From: an uncultured Verrucomicrobiota bacterium
Lineage (GTDB): Bacteria; Verrucomicrobiota; Verrucomicrobiia; Limisphaerales; UBA1412
Assembly (NCBI GenBank): GCA_944389455.1
Contig: CALXMK010000002.1
Coordinates: forward strand, 62,001-126,000
Direction: 5' to 3'
Length of the DNA stretch: 64,000 bases
Shown here: positions 47,195 to 57,207 of the stretch, piece after piece
How the letters are laid out: each line of letters begins with the position of its first letter
How positions within the stretch are numbered: the stretch's first letter is position 1
Notes under the pieces: model-generated
Told to the model about the DNA's origin: nothing
The model's input: the letters and a program-made list of their open reading frames with translations, nothing else
Databases searched by the model: none
Translations under genes and position numbers: made by a program

Positions 47195-49600
47195 ATGAGT
47201 AAATTAACCAAACATTGGAAGCAGTTATTTGGAGTTTTAAGCATAGGGGTATTAACAAGCCTTTGCGTAAATTCTGTTTTAAGTAATACGATTACAGTCA
47301 AGCTTGATGAACCAGGGAAAAAAGTCAGTCCCAAATTTTATGGGATCTTTTTTGAGGAAATCAACATGGCTGGAGATGGAGGTTTGTATGCAGAGTTAAT
47401 CCGAAATCGCAACTTTGAAGACTCTAAAAATTTGGATCATTGGCAAGTCAGAGCTTATGGTAAAGCATCTGCTAATGTGAAAATCTCTCCAGATGTTCCC
47501 ACTGGTGGATTTAATAAACAAAGTGCGTTGGTAAATGTAATGCTTCCAGATGGAATGAAAGGAGCTGCTGGCATATCCAATTCGGGTTATTTTGGAATAG
47601 CTGTAGATGTTGGACAAACGTATATTCTTAATCTTTACGCAAAAGGAGATGTAAAAAATATACAAGTCTGGGTTGAGGATGAGGATGGAACTTTGCTGAC
47701 AGAAAAAGAAAATCTGGATATTCATTCGAATTGGGAACATTACTCATTAAAGTTAAAGTCTAAAGATAAATCGACACATGCTAGATTGCTAATTACAACA
47801 GCAGAGTCAGGGACTTTTAACCTGGATATGGTTAGCCTTTTCCCTCAGAAGACTTGGAAAAATCGTGAGAATGGGATGAGGATCGATTTGGCAGAGAAAT
47901 TGGAAGCATTAAAACCTGCTTTTGTGCGATTTCCTGGAGGTTGTTGGGTTGAGGGGGATAGAATGGATACTTCTTATCGATGGAAACAGACAATCGGTAA
48001 ATTAAGTGAAAGGCGTACACAGCATAATTTATGGGGATATGAGGTTAGCCATGGAATGGGGTATCATGAATATTTACAGTTGTGCGAAGATCTCAATGCT
48101 GAAGCTCTATTTGTAATTAATTGCGGGATGTCTCATAAAGAGGTTGTTCCAATGGATAAAATGGGTGAGTATGTTCAGGATGCGTTAGATGCGATTGAAT
48201 ATGCCATTGGTTCAACAGATACCCGATGGGGAGCTGAAAGAGCTAAAAATGGACATCCGAAGCCCTTTAATCTGACAATGGTTCAGATTGGTAATGAAAA
48301 TGGAGGAACTGCTTATGATGAAAGATATGCCTTGTTCTATGATGCAATTAAGAAAAAATATCCTAAGATTAAAATTGTTGCATGTTTATGGGGAGGAACC
48401 CCAAAGAGTCGGCCTATTGATATTTTAGATGAGCATTATTATAACACTCCTGAATTTTTTCAACGGCGTTTTAATATGTATGATGATTACAAGAGAGAGG
48501 AGATGGAAATCTATGTAGGGGAATATGCTGTTACCCAACAAAATGGGCAGGGGGCTCTTCGGGGAGCATTGGGAGAGGCTATTTATATGATGGGAATGGA
48601 AAATAATTCAGATGTGGTTAAAATGACTTCTTATGCACCACTTTTTGTTAATGTTAATAAAAGAGTATGGAATCCAGATTTGATCAATTTTAATAATCAT
48701 TGTTCCTTTGGTACACCTTCATATCATCTGCAAAAACTTTTTGCTCAAAATATTGGGACACAAACAGTTCCTGTTGAAACAAAAGTTGAATCTGTAAAAA
48801 AGAATCTTTCTTCTCCCGGTGGAATTGGTTTGGGAACATGGCTTACCCAAGCAGAGTTTAAAGATATTAAGGTAGAATCTGACGGAGAAGTTATTTATGA
48901 AAGTCGTGATGGATTTGATGAATGGAAAGAGTGTAAGGGAGAATGGACTCAAGAGGGTGGAATAATTACTCAATTGTCCCAAGAGGAAAATATTTTTGCT
49001 TATCTTCCTGCTAATTATCAAGAGTATACTTTAACTTTAAAAGCTCGGAAGAGGAGTGGAAATGAAGGCTTTTTGATTCTTGCTAATGTTGTAGATGAGC
49101 GAAATTATATCTGGTGCAATATTGGAGGTTGGGGAAATGTGAGGCATGGACTTGAAATGGTTACTGATGGGGCAAAAACAGGTTTTGGCACTGGAACAAA
49201 TGGTAAAATTGAAACTTCAAAGTGGTATGATATTCGCGTTGTAGTTACAAAGGAGAAAATTGTCTGCTTTTTAAATGGAGATAAGATTTGTGAAGGCGAT
49301 CTGGTTGCAGAGACTAATCAAGTTTATGCATCAGCAACAGCAGATAAGGAGTATATCTATTTAAAGGTAGTGAATATTTCTTCGGAACCTAAGAAACTAA
49401 AGGTGAAATTAAATTCAGATGAGAAGTTTTCTTCAAAAGCAACACTTTTCACTATATCACATCCAGATGAATGGGCTGAGAATAGTTTCTATGAACCTGA
49501 GCGTATAGCCCCAGTGGAAACAAAGGTAAAAATCTCTTCAGAGACAGAATATGAATTCCAAGGGAATTCAATAAATGTTCTCAAGATTCTTCGTAAGTGA
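47195..49600 (+). CDS. Secreted GH51 alpha-L-arabinofuranosidase with lectin-like insertion
   Basis: 801 residues from ATG 47195; I reject an upstream in-frame start because the signal peptide (SKLTKHWKQLFGVLSIGVL to about residue 30) begins here. It removes L-arabinose from arabinan or arabinoxylan. Residues about 75-215 form a CBM4/9-like sandwich, and the barrel runs to about 500 with acid/base E368 in VQIGNENGG and nucleophile E443 in YVGEYAV. The C-terminal beta-sandwich appears split: a concanavalin-like domain at about 540-715 (FDEWKECKGEWTQEGGIITQ, GGWGNVRHGLEMV) sits inside it, and the sandwich resumes at KEYIYLKVVNISSEPKKLKV. Released arabinose would feed the ribulokinase pathway. 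A terminator follows. Confidence 0.9.
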   Translation: MSKLTKHWKQLFGVLSIGVLTSLCVNSVLSNTITVKLDEPGKKVSPKFYGIFFEEINMAGDGGLYAELIRNRNFEDSKNLDHWQVRAYGKASANVKISPDVPTGGFNKQSALVNVMLPDGMKGAAGISNSGYFGIAVDVGQTYILNLYAKGDVKNIQVWVEDEDGTLLTEKENLDIHSNWEHYSLKLKSKDKSTHARLLITTAESGTFNLDMVSLFPQKTWKNRENGMRIDLAEKLEALKPAFVRFPGGCWVEGDRMDTSYRWKQTIGKLSERRTQHNLWGYEVSHGMGYHEYLQLCEDLNAEALFVINCGMSHKEVVPMDKMGEYVQDALDAIEYAIGSTDTRWGAERAKNGHPKPFNLTMVQIGNENGGTAYDERYALFYDAIKKKYPKIKIVACLWGGTPKSRPIDILDEHYYNTPEFFQRRFNMYDDYKREEMEIYVGEYAVTQQNGQGALRGALGEAIYMMGMENNSDVVKMTSYAPLFVNVNKRVWNPDLINFNNHCSFGTPSYHLQKLFAQNIGTQTVPVETKVESVKKNLSSPGGIGLGTWLTQAEFKDIKVESDGEVIYESRDGFDEWKECKGEWTQEGGIITQLSQEENIFAYLPANYQEYTLTLKARKRSGNEGFLILANVVDERNYIWCNIGGWGNVRHGLEMVTDGAKTGFGTGTNGKIETSKWYDIRVVVTKEKIVCFLNGDKICEGDLVAETNQVYASATADKEYIYLKVVNISSEPKKLKVKLNSDEKFSSKATLFTISHPDEWAENSFYEPERIAPVETKVKISSETEYEFQGNSINVLKILRK

Positions 49601-49630
49601 TTAATTAAGAAGATCATTTGTTTGAATAGT

Positions 49631-49670
49631 AATGATGGGAAGAGTGATTTCTTCTCATCATTATTGTTTT
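49631..49670 (+). terminator. Terminator after the GH51 gene
   Basis: AATGATGGGAAGA (49631-49643) pairs with TCTTCTCATCATT (49650-49662), 13 pairs with one G-U, followed by ATTGTTTT. Confidence 0.75.
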
Positions 49671-49812
49671 CAATAAGAATAAAAGAATGAGAAAAGCCAT
49701 TGACGTTTTGGGAAACGGATGGATAAAGTATCTCTTGAAAAGGTATCTGAAGACCTATTGATAATTTTGATTGTTAAATAGCATTTAATTTGTCAGTTGA
49801 TTTTTGAATATT

Positions 49813-51231
49813 ATGAATTTGAATACAGAAAATATAGTGTCACGAAGCGGGCGTTTTAGTGAAGGCCCTAGTAGAGACGTGGCAGATTTCAGTGAGTCAA
49901 TTTCCTTTGATTATTTGTTGGCAGAATCTGATATTAAAGGTTCAAAAGCGCATGCTCAGATGTTGTGCCAAGTTGGGATTATAACAACTGAAGAAAATGA
50001 GGCTATTCAAACAAATTTGAATGCTATAAAAGAGGATATTGAGCAGGGAAAATTTGAGTGGAAATCGGATCTAGAGGATGTTCATATGAATATTGAAGCG
50101 GAGTTAACTCGTAGAACTCCAGCAGGTTCTAAATTACATACTGGCCGTTCTAGAAATGATCAAGTGGCTCTTAGTACGAGAATTTGGCAACGCTCTGCGA
50201 TGAAGCAGATCGGGGAGTCTTTGAAAAATTTACAGTTGAGCCTTTTGTCTTTAGCTCATAAAAATGAATCAGTAATTATTCCTGGGTATACCCATTTGCA
50301 GAGAGCACAGCCTGTTTATTTTTCTCATCATCTGATGGCTTATATGGAGATGTTTGATAGAGATTATAGTAGATTAACAGATGCTTATAAAAGAGTGAAT
50401 GTTTCTCCGTTGGGTGCTGGTGCAATTGCAGGAAGTACTTTGCCTATAAATAGAGAACTTACGGCAAAGTTGCTAGAATTTGTTGATGAAGAGGGAGTTC
50501 CACAAGTGGCTCATAATTCAATGGATGCTATTAGCGATCGAGACTTTATGCTTGAGTTTGCATTTATCTGCTCTCTAATTGCAGTTCACATTTCAAGACT
50601 GGCGGAGGATTTTATCCTTTGGAGCAGCAGTGAGTTTAGTTTTATAACAGTTTCAGATGCTTATACGACAGGCTCATCCTTAATGCCTCAGAAGAAGAAT
50701 ATGGATATTGCTGAGTTGAGTCGAGGTAAAACAGGGCGTGTGGTTGGAAATTTGGTTTCATTGCTCGTCCTTTTGAAAGGTTTACCAATGACTTATAACA
50801 GAGATTTGCAGGAGGATAAAGAGCGGATTTTCGATAGTTGGAAAACGGTTCTCCTAACTCTAGATATTTGGGCAAATATGCTCAAATGTGTGAATGTCAG
50901 GGCTGATAGTTGTAGAAAAGCCGCTTCAGATCCTGCTTTATTGGCAACAGACTTAGTAGATTATTTGGTTTTAAAAGGGATGCCGTTTCGATTGGCTCAT
51001 CATGCAGTAGGAGAATTAGTTGCTTTAGCGGAAAAAAAGAATGTTCTGCTCTGCGAATTAGGAATAGATGATTTTCAAAAAGTAAATGCTCTTTTTGAAA
51101 AAGATGTTTTGGAAGTGTTTCAACTTGAAAAGGCAATGGATAAAAAACATTGCATTGGATCCGGGGGAACAAAAGAGAAACAGAAAGAACTTAAACAATG
51201 GGAATCACGGTTAGCTAAATATAGTTTATGA
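49813..51231 (+). CDS. argH: Argininosuccinate lyase
   Basis: Splits argininosuccinate to arginine and fumarate, the last step of arginine synthesis. 472 residues from ATG 49813; an in-frame TTG at 49804 is less likely. Fumarase-superfamily signature GSSLMPQKKN (about 277-286) carries the mobile-loop serine. HTGRSRNDQVALSTR near 113 and PGYTHLQRAQPV near 158 bind substrate, the latter with the catalytic His region. Length is normal. It lies 13 bp before a squalene synthase-like gene on the same strand. No other arg genes are in the window. Confidence 0.95.
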   Translation: MNLNTENIVSRSGRFSEGPSRDVADFSESISFDYLLAESDIKGSKAHAQMLCQVGIITTEENEAIQTNLNAIKEDIEQGKFEWKSDLEDVHMNIEAELTRRTPAGSKLHTGRSRNDQVALSTRIWQRSAMKQIGESLKNLQLSLLSLAHKNESVIIPGYTHLQRAQPVYFSHHLMAYMEMFDRDYSRLTDAYKRVNVSPLGAGAIAGSTLPINRELTAKLLEFVDEEGVPQVAHNSMDAISDRDFMLEFAFICSLIAVHISRLAEDFILWSSSEFSFITVSDAYTTGSSLMPQKKNMDIAELSRGKTGRVVGNLVSLLVLLKGLPMTYNRDLQEDKERIFDSWKTVLLTLDIWANMLKCVNVRADSCRKAASDPALLATDLVDYLVLKGMPFRLAHHAVGELVALAEKKNVLLCELGIDDFQKVNALFEKDVLEVFQLEKAMDKKHCIGSGGTKEKQKELKQWESRLAKYSL

Positions 51232-51244
51232 TCTTTTACCTCTT

Positions 51245-52303
51245 ATGGAGCTGAAAGAGTTACTAAAACAGGTTTCTAGATCGTTTTATTTAACTATGGT
51301 AGTTTTACCTCGCTCTGTTCGAGGTCAGATTTCCATTGCTTATTTATTGGCTAGAGCAACAGATACAATAGCTGATACGGAGCTTATTAATGTTGATTCC
51401 AGAATTCAGACTCTTTTTAAATTGAGAAATATAATTCTTGAAGAAAAATCTCCTGAATTCTCTTTTCCTGAGGAAATTGATTGGAAGTCTCTGTTATCTT
51501 GCCAGAAGAATTCATCAGAGAAGATTCTACTAGAAAATATTTCCCTCATTATTGCAGAGTGTAGGAAATTCTCTTTGGAAGATCAAAAGGATATTTATAA
51601 TGTACTTAATATTATTATCTCAGGCCAGTTACTAGATTTAGAGTATTTTTTACTTCAGAAAGGGAAAGAAGAGGTTCGCTCCTTTCAGAAAGAGGAGCAG
51701 CTTGATGACTATACTTATAAGGTGGCGGGGTGTGTAGGAGAATTTTGGACTAGAATTTGCCGAAGGTATCTTTACAAGAAGACAACTTTTCCTGAAAGCA
51801 TTTTTTTGGAAAAGGCGATTCATTTTGGTAAAGGTTTGCAATTGGTCAATATTCTAAGGGATTTACCGGCAGATTTGTCAAATGGGCGTTGTTATCTCCC
51901 AGAGGAAGAGTTGAAAAAGTTAGGCCTTAAACCGCAGGATTTAATGGATCCTAAGAGTTATCCAAAGTTAAAACATTTTTATTATTTACATCTAAAGTTA
52001 GCTTTGAACTACTTAAAGGATGGAATCGATTATCTTTTTATGACACCTGGGGGATGGCGCACATGGATGATGCGTTTGGGTTTGACATGGCCCATATTAA
52101 TTGGAATTGAAACACTTTATTTGTTATCTCAAACAAATCCATTAGATCCAAAGCAGAGAGTAAAGGTAGCGAGAAAGGATTTGAAAAAAATCCTTTTGCT
52201 TACTTTTTTTACCTCTTTCATTCCAGGAGGATGGAAAAGGCTTTTTAATCGCTCTTTGAAAAAAACTCTGGCTGCGGTTTCTATGACTTCGATGCAGGAC
52301 TAG
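51245..52303 (+). CDS. Squalene/phytoene synthase family protein
   Basis: 352-residue trans-isoprenyl head-to-head synthase. The first Asp-rich motif is ARATDTIADTE (D40, D44) and the second NILRDLPADLSNGRCYLP (D206, D210), both needed to bind the diphosphates through Mg2+. SRSFYLTMVVLP near residue 11 is the usual N-terminal motif. The C-terminal hydrophobic stretch (LLLTFFTSFIPGGW) may attach it to the membrane, as in squalene synthases. Product is probably squalene or a hydroxysqualene-type precursor for hopanoids or sterols, but phytoene or dehydrosqualene cannot be excluded. No other isoprenoid gene is adjacent. Confidence 0.85.
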   Translation: MELKELLKQVSRSFYLTMVVLPRSVRGQISIAYLLARATDTIADTELINVDSRIQTLFKLRNIILEEKSPEFSFPEEIDWKSLLSCQKNSSEKILLENISLIIAECRKFSLEDQKDIYNVLNIIISGQLLDLEYFLLQKGKEEVRSFQKEEQLDDYTYKVAGCVGEFWTRICRRYLYKKTTFPESIFLEKAIHFGKGLQLVNILRDLPADLSNGRCYLPEEELKKLGLKPQDLMDPKSYPKLKHFYYLHLKLALNYLKDGIDYLFMTPGGWRTWMMRLGLTWPILIGIETLYLLSQTNPLDPKQRVKVARKDLKKILLLTFFTSFIPGGWKRLFNRSLKKTLAAVSMTSMQD

Positions 52304-52318
52304 GTGGGGAATGTTCTC

Positions 52319-53797
52319 TTAACTTTGTTTGATAATATCCCGAATTGTGATTTTTTCGGCTTTTTCTTTTAAGGACTCGAGTATCAAAAGGTAGGTTTTT
52401 ACGGGGGCTGAAGAGTCAGAATCAAAGACGTTTTTCAGAATAGATGATTCAGATCCACCATGAGATATAGCTGCAATAATTTGAGCACAATTTAATTTAT
52501 CCAGAGGTAGGTTAGGTGAGAAAGCATTTTTATCTGTATGAACAAGAATTCCTTCTTGGAGGAGCTTGTTGAGAATTTCAGAACTAAGAGAGGATGGAAT
52601 GTCTATTGCCTTACAAATTTCCTCGTTGGTTAATGGTTGTTTTCCTTCTTCAAAGTTCTTTCCAATTAATGTCATGATACGAATTCCAGTCAATTCTCGT
52701 TCCCTTTGAGTAGTGGTTTCATAAAGTCTTTGTTGTATATAGGTTAGATTATTTTGCCAGATATATGAGACTTGGCAGCCCAGCAACAATAAGAGCCAAG
52801 AGAGATAGATGCCAAAGAGTAAAATAGGTATTGCAGCCAAAAAACCATACATCTTACTGTATGAGATAACACTGGAAGCATAAATAATACTATAGGTAGA
52901 ATTAAGTTGCCATAAAATGCCCGTAAAAGTTCCCCCTACAAAAGCAGCACTCCATGTGACTTTAGTACTAGGCATAAAATAGTAGAAGAGAGAAAAAGAG
53001 AGGATAATAATGCCCCAGGGGATGCTTTTTATTATTAAATAGGAGCTAAAACCGGGAATATATTCTAGAAGTCTTGAGAGAACAGCTATCTTATCAGAAC
53101 TGAATATACTTAGAGCTGAGATAATTAGGAGAGGGCCCAGAGTGATGATTCCCCAATAATAAGGGATTCTTACATTCCAACCTCGGGGATGTTGAACCTT
53201 CCAAATATCATTGAATGCTTCTTCTATTTTTGTTAAGAGTAAAATTACAATTATAATTAACGTGATAAATCCAGTTACACCTAATGCTCCACCTCTAATA
53301 TTATTGACTAGGGTGTTGATATAGGCGGTAACTTTGTTTTTGTCTAGTCTTTCTTCTGAAAAAACTTGCCGATTTGTAGTTTCCTCGAATGAAAGAGAGT
53401 CTGTTGAAGAAAAGAAATTACTGGAAGTAGTTCCTAAAAGATTTAGCTGAGGAACGATAAAAGAAATAAATTTTTCCGTATAGAAACTGATTTGTTGTTC
53501 TCCCGTTTCTGTTTTAAGAAGACTTGCTGTCACAGAGATAGTTAGAGCAAGCATCGGTACTAATGCTAGAATTGAGGCATATGAGAGAGCGGAAGATCTT
53601 ACAAAACAGCGATTTTTAGTGAACTCTCTATAAACTAGGAGGCAGAAATAGAAGAATCTAGTAAAATAGGGGGTTTCTTTTGAGGAGTAGATTAGGGGAT
53701 TCTCTCTTTCATGCAGCAGTTCTGTTGCCTTACTCTGACAGGTGCTACAGAATTTTAGAGTTTTATCGATTATTTTTCTACGCCCGTTTTTGTTCAT
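52319..53797 (-). CDS. YihY/BrkB-family membrane protein with C-terminal winged helix
   Basis: 492-residue inner-membrane protein of the YihY family (once misnamed RNase BN). FVRSSALSYASILALVPMLALTISV (about 63-87) is the family signature, with about six helices to about 345. The remaining 145 residues are soluble and look like a winged helix (LTNEEICKAIDIPSSLSSEILNKLLQEGILV, about 390-420). An N-terminal CSTC pair near residue 17 is a possible metal site. The function of the family is unknown. Its start overlaps the stop of the CapK-like gene by 1 bp. Confidence 0.82.
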   Translation of the reverse strand: MNKNGRRKIIDKTLKFCSTCQSKATELLHERENPLIYSSKETPYFTRFFYFCLLVYREFTKNRCFVRSSALSYASILALVPMLALTISVTASLLKTETGEQQISFYTEKFISFIVPQLNLLGTTSSNFFSSTDSLSFEETTNRQVFSEERLDKNKVTAYINTLVNNIRGGALGVTGFITLIIIVILLLTKIEEAFNDIWKVQHPRGWNVRIPYYWGIITLGPLLIISALSIFSSDKIAVLSRLLEYIPGFSSYLIIKSIPWGIIILSFSLFYYFMPSTKVTWSAAFVGGTFTGILWQLNSTYSIIYASSVISYSKMYGFLAAIPILLFGIYLSWLLLLLGCQVSYIWQNNLTYIQQRLYETTTQRERELTGIRIMTLIGKNFEEGKQPLTNEEICKAIDIPSSLSSEILNKLLQEGILVHTDKNAFSPNLPLDKLNCAQIIAAISHGGSESSILKNVFDSDSSAPVKTYLLILESLKEKAEKITIRDIIKQS

Positions 53798-55059
53798 CAG
53801 TTAAAGAGTTTATTTGTTTTTTGAGGGATAACTAATCTGAATTTTCCAGAGGGTTCGCAAGGAATATAGTCTACAGAGCGAAAAATAATTTTCGTATTCC
53901 ACCCCATAAATGTTATGAGATTGCTGGCAATTAGATTCTTTTCAGTTAGAGTTAAGTCGTTTGCATCTTCGCGTAAAAAATAGTCTAGTCGGCAAGTGTT
54001 TATATCTTGTAACTGTACCAATTGGTAATGGAGGATTTTATCACTTATTGTAATTGCATCGTCTATCCATGATACAGGTATGGGATCTCCGGAATGTGTT
54101 ATAAGAGCGTCTTTGAGTCTGCCCATAAGACGCAGTCTCTCATCTCGCTCGCAGAAGAGATCCCCTATCCTATATTTTAGCAAAGGCATATATGGATTAG
54201 TTAGTGTCGTTACGACGCATTCTTTCAGTGTTTCATCTGATGGCAACGGAAGGAATTCCAGTAAAGCATTTTCTTTAGCTATTCTTAATATTCCTTGGGA
54301 ATCTTCCATAAGAAGATGTCCTGTTTCTGTTGAACCATAGAGATTATAGACAGGCACGCCAAAGATTTCTCCTAAATATCGGCGGTGTGCCCGACTGAGA
54401 TATTCATAAGAAGAGAGTATAAATTTTAGAGAAGGAATACGACAGGATTTTTTGCGGCAGTAATCTGCAAAAAGAGTTCCATATACAGGATCTACATCTA
54501 AAAAAACAGGTTCAAAAGAGAGTGTCTCTTGAAGCATTTGTTCCTTAATGGAATCTGTCCACAAGAAAGGATGTTTAGATATATTAACAAATAAGGTTTT
54601 ATTCAATGTTCTTTCTTCTTGAGAGGGCACTCCTGTATAGCAGATATCATTACTGCAGGATGGAGAGACAATTGTTACTCGCTTGTCTGGCGAGAGATAC
54701 CAATTGGTATCTGGAGAAAAAGTGCATTTAATTCGCTCATTTAAGCTTAGGGCATGAGTTTCTTGTTTATCCCACCATCCTGTTGGAAGGATCAATTCAG
54801 TAGATTCTTCAGTGGTACCAGAAGTTCGTTCAATCTCAATTTTCCCTTGTTTGATTAGGTCGTTCAAAGCGGAACGAGAAAATCCAAATCCATCTGGGAA
54901 TCGACTTCTAATGGTCCCTTTATCCATAAAAGGGATTTTATTCCAGATGGTTTGGATTTCCTCCTCATTTCTGCAATTTAGAATTTTTTCAGTAAGATCT
55001 TGGGATAAAGAAATTTTACCTTGGATAACAAGTTCAGAGATTGATGATGTTGCATCCAT
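53797..55059 (-). CDS. CapK/PaaK-like adenylate-forming enzyme
   Basis: 420-residue member of the ANL superfamily in its phenylacetate-CoA ligase / coenzyme F390 synthetase branch. The P-loop-like motif is IERTSGTTEEST near 77, the A5 motif is NLYGSTETGHLLMED near 243, and LKYRIGDLFCERDERLRLMGRLKDAL near 292-317 is the hinge region. These enzymes activate a carboxylic acid as its AMP ester; the acid is unknown. The protein is a little shorter than PaaK. It lies between a prolyl oligopeptidase gene and the YihY gene in a minus-strand operon, with no pathway partner to suggest a substrate. Confidence 0.75.
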   Translation of the reverse strand: MDATSSISELVIQGKISLSQDLTEKILNCRNEEEIQTIWNKIPFMDKGTIRSRFPDGFGFSRSALNDLIKQGKIEIERTSGTTEESTELILPTGWWDKQETHALSLNERIKCTFSPDTNWYLSPDKRVTIVSPSCSNDICYTGVPSQEERTLNKTLFVNISKHPFLWTDSIKEQMLQETLSFEPVFLDVDPVYGTLFADYCRKKSCRIPSLKFILSSYEYLSRAHRRYLGEIFGVPVYNLYGSTETGHLLMEDSQGILRIAKENALLEFLPLPSDETLKECVVTTLTNPYMPLLKYRIGDLFCERDERLRLMGRLKDALITHSGDPIPVSWIDDAITISDKILHYQLVQLQDINTCRLDYFLREDANDLTLTEKNLIASNLITFMGWNTKIIFRSVDYIPCEPSGKFRLVIPQKTNKLFN

Positions 55060-55067
55060 TCTGCAAT

Positions 55068-57191
55068 TTATTCGGGTAGTTTAATGCCAAGTTCTTTAAT
55101 CATAAACGCTATGCTATCAGCAGTTTCTTGAATACGTTTGCTGGTTGGTTTTCCAGCTCCGTGCCCCGCACTAGTTTCAATGCGAATCAGAATGGGGTTT
55201 TCACCAGTTTGAGCAGATTGTAAAGCAGCAGCGAATTTAAAAGAGTGAGCAGGAACAACTCTGTCATCATGATCAGCTGTTGTAATTAGTGTAGCAGGGT
55301 ATTCTGTTCCTTTTTTAATATTATGTACTGGAGAATAGCTTAACAAAGCCATAAATTCGTCTTTGTTATCCACCAGACCGTAATCGCTGTGCCATGCCCA
55401 TCCAATGGTAAAAAGATGATAGCGGAGCATATCCATTACTCCTACTTGGGGAAGGGCGACACCAAAGAGGTCGGGACGCTGCAACATACAAGCTCCAACT
55501 AGAAGTCCTCCATTGCTTCCTCCTTGAATAGCTAATTTTTTATTATTAGTATATTTGTTTTCGATTAACCATTCTGCGGCACTGATAAAATCGTCAAATA
55601 CATTTTGCTTTTTAAGCTTAATACCTTGTTGATGCCAATCTTCACCATATTCCCCGCCGCCACGCAGATTAGCAACAGCGTATATTCCCCCCAACTCTAG
55701 CCATACCGCAGTAGAAGTGGAAAAACGAGGATTCATACTGATATTAAATCCACCATATCCATAGAGTAGTGTAGGGTTTTCTCCTGTTAATTGAAGATTC
55801 TTTTTATGTGTGATAAACATCGGAATCAGAGTGCCATCCTTACTTGGATAAAAAACTTGATGGGTTTCATATAGTGCAGAATCAAAATCGACTTGGGGTT
55901 TTTTGTATAAAGTGCTTTGACCAGATTGAAGATCATAACGATAGATTTCACTAGGTGTGATAAAACTGTTAAATGAATAAAAAGTCTCTCTATCTTCTTT
56001 TTTCCCATTAAAACCACTGACTGTACCAATTCCTGGAAGAGTAACTTCTCGTATAAATTTACCTTCTAGATCAAAAATTTTAATCTGAGAACAGGCATCT
56101 TTCATATAATTTGCAACTAAACGATTATTAACAATGCTAACACTTAATAAAGTTTCTTTTGCTTGAGGAATAATAGAAATCCAGTTTTCTTTCTCTGGTT
56201 TATTTATATCTACAGCGATGACTCTACCACGTGGAGCATTGTAATCAGTGTAAAACCAAATTTTGTCTCCTTCATTTCCTATAAAACGATAGTCTGCATC
56301 AAAACCGGACATGATGACTTTTATGTTTTTCTTATCTCCTTGTAAATCGATTAGATAGATTTCTTCTCGGGGAGCGGTTCCTGTATGAGCGGAAATTAGG
56401 AGATAACGATCGTCATCGGTTACAGCAAGAGAAAAATTCAATTTGGGAATGTCTGGCCGGCTGTAAATGAGAGTATCTTTATCTTGAGATTCTCCTAGTT
56501 TATGAAAGAAGACTTTTTGATTTTCATTGCTATTTTGATATTGGTTGTGTGGATCAGGTTTATCGTATCGACAATAGAAAAATCCACTGCTGTCTTTACG
56601 CCAGACAGCAGAAGAGAATTTTACCCATTGAATATGGTCAATAGTGTCTTTTGTTGTGTAAATATTGCGAACTCTCCATTCTTGCCAATCTGAGCCAGCA
56701 CTGCTGAGTCCATAAGCCATCCAATTACCATCCTCACTAAGAGAAATGCCAGAAAGAGCGATTGTTCCATCTTTGGCTAATGTATTAGGGTCTAAGAGCA
56801 CTTTGAGTTCTGCGTCTAAAGATTCAGCAGTATATAGAACACTTTGATTTTGGAGACCATCATTTTTAAAAATAAAGTAGCGATTATTTTGTTTGAAAGG
56901 GATTCCGTAGCGCTCGTAATTCCATAGTTGAGAGAGTCGATCCACAATTCGTTTGCGTTCTGGAATACTTTCTAGAAATGAAAAAGTTAGTTTGTTTTCT
57001 GCATCTATCCATTCTTTAAGAGCGGCAGAGTTATTGTCTTCCATCCATCGGTATGGATCTTCTACTTGAATGCCATGGAAAGTGTCTATTTGATTGGTTG
57101 TAGGAGCAATAGGGTATTCCAAGACATCTGCATATGTATTTATAGATAAATTTAGTGTGGCAAGTGTTATTAAAATAAGTGATTTATTCAT
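55068..57191 (-). CDS. Prolyl oligopeptidase (S9A)
   Basis: 707 residues from ATG 57191; a longer in-frame ORF to 57302 overlaps trmB and lacks a reason, while this start gives a clean signal peptide (MNKSLILITLATLNLSINTYA). It cleaves short peptides after proline, probably in the periplasm. The N-terminal PVEDPYRWMED-like stretch is VEDPYRWMED. A seven-bladed propeller spans about 90-430, then the alpha/beta hydrolase domain has S559 in QGGSNGG, D642 in TADHDDRVV and H677 in SAGHGAG. Triad spacing is normal. Gap to trmB is 16 bp and to the CapK-like gene 8 bp. Confidence 0.93.
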   Translation of the reverse strand: MNKSLILITLATLNLSINTYADVLEYPIAPTTNQIDTFHGIQVEDPYRWMEDNNSAALKEWIDAENKLTFSFLESIPERKRIVDRLSQLWNYERYGIPFKQNNRYFIFKNDGLQNQSVLYTAESLDAELKVLLDPNTLAKDGTIALSGISLSEDGNWMAYGLSSAGSDWQEWRVRNIYTTKDTIDHIQWVKFSSAVWRKDSSGFFYCRYDKPDPHNQYQNSNENQKVFFHKLGESQDKDTLIYSRPDIPKLNFSLAVTDDDRYLLISAHTGTAPREEIYLIDLQGDKKNIKVIMSGFDADYRFIGNEGDKIWFYTDYNAPRGRVIAVDINKPEKENWISIIPQAKETLLSVSIVNNRLVANYMKDACSQIKIFDLEGKFIREVTLPGIGTVSGFNGKKEDRETFYSFNSFITPSEIYRYDLQSGQSTLYKKPQVDFDSALYETHQVFYPSKDGTLIPMFITHKKNLQLTGENPTLLYGYGGFNISMNPRFSTSTAVWLELGGIYAVANLRGGGEYGEDWHQQGIKLKKQNVFDDFISAAEWLIENKYTNNKKLAIQGGSNGGLLVGACMLQRPDLFGVALPQVGVMDMLRYHLFTIGWAWHSDYGLVDNKDEFMALLSYSPVHNIKKGTEYPATLITTADHDDRVVPAHSFKFAAALQSAQTGENPILIRIETSAGHGAGKPTSKRIQETADSIAFMIKELGIKLPE

Positions 57192-57207
57192 ATACTGTAT
57201 TAGAAAA

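Noticed and set aside
49687..49761. A 24-codon ORF upstream of argH as a possible arginine leader peptide
   Set aside because: Only two or three Arg codons, scattered, and no terminator/antiterminator pair before argH.
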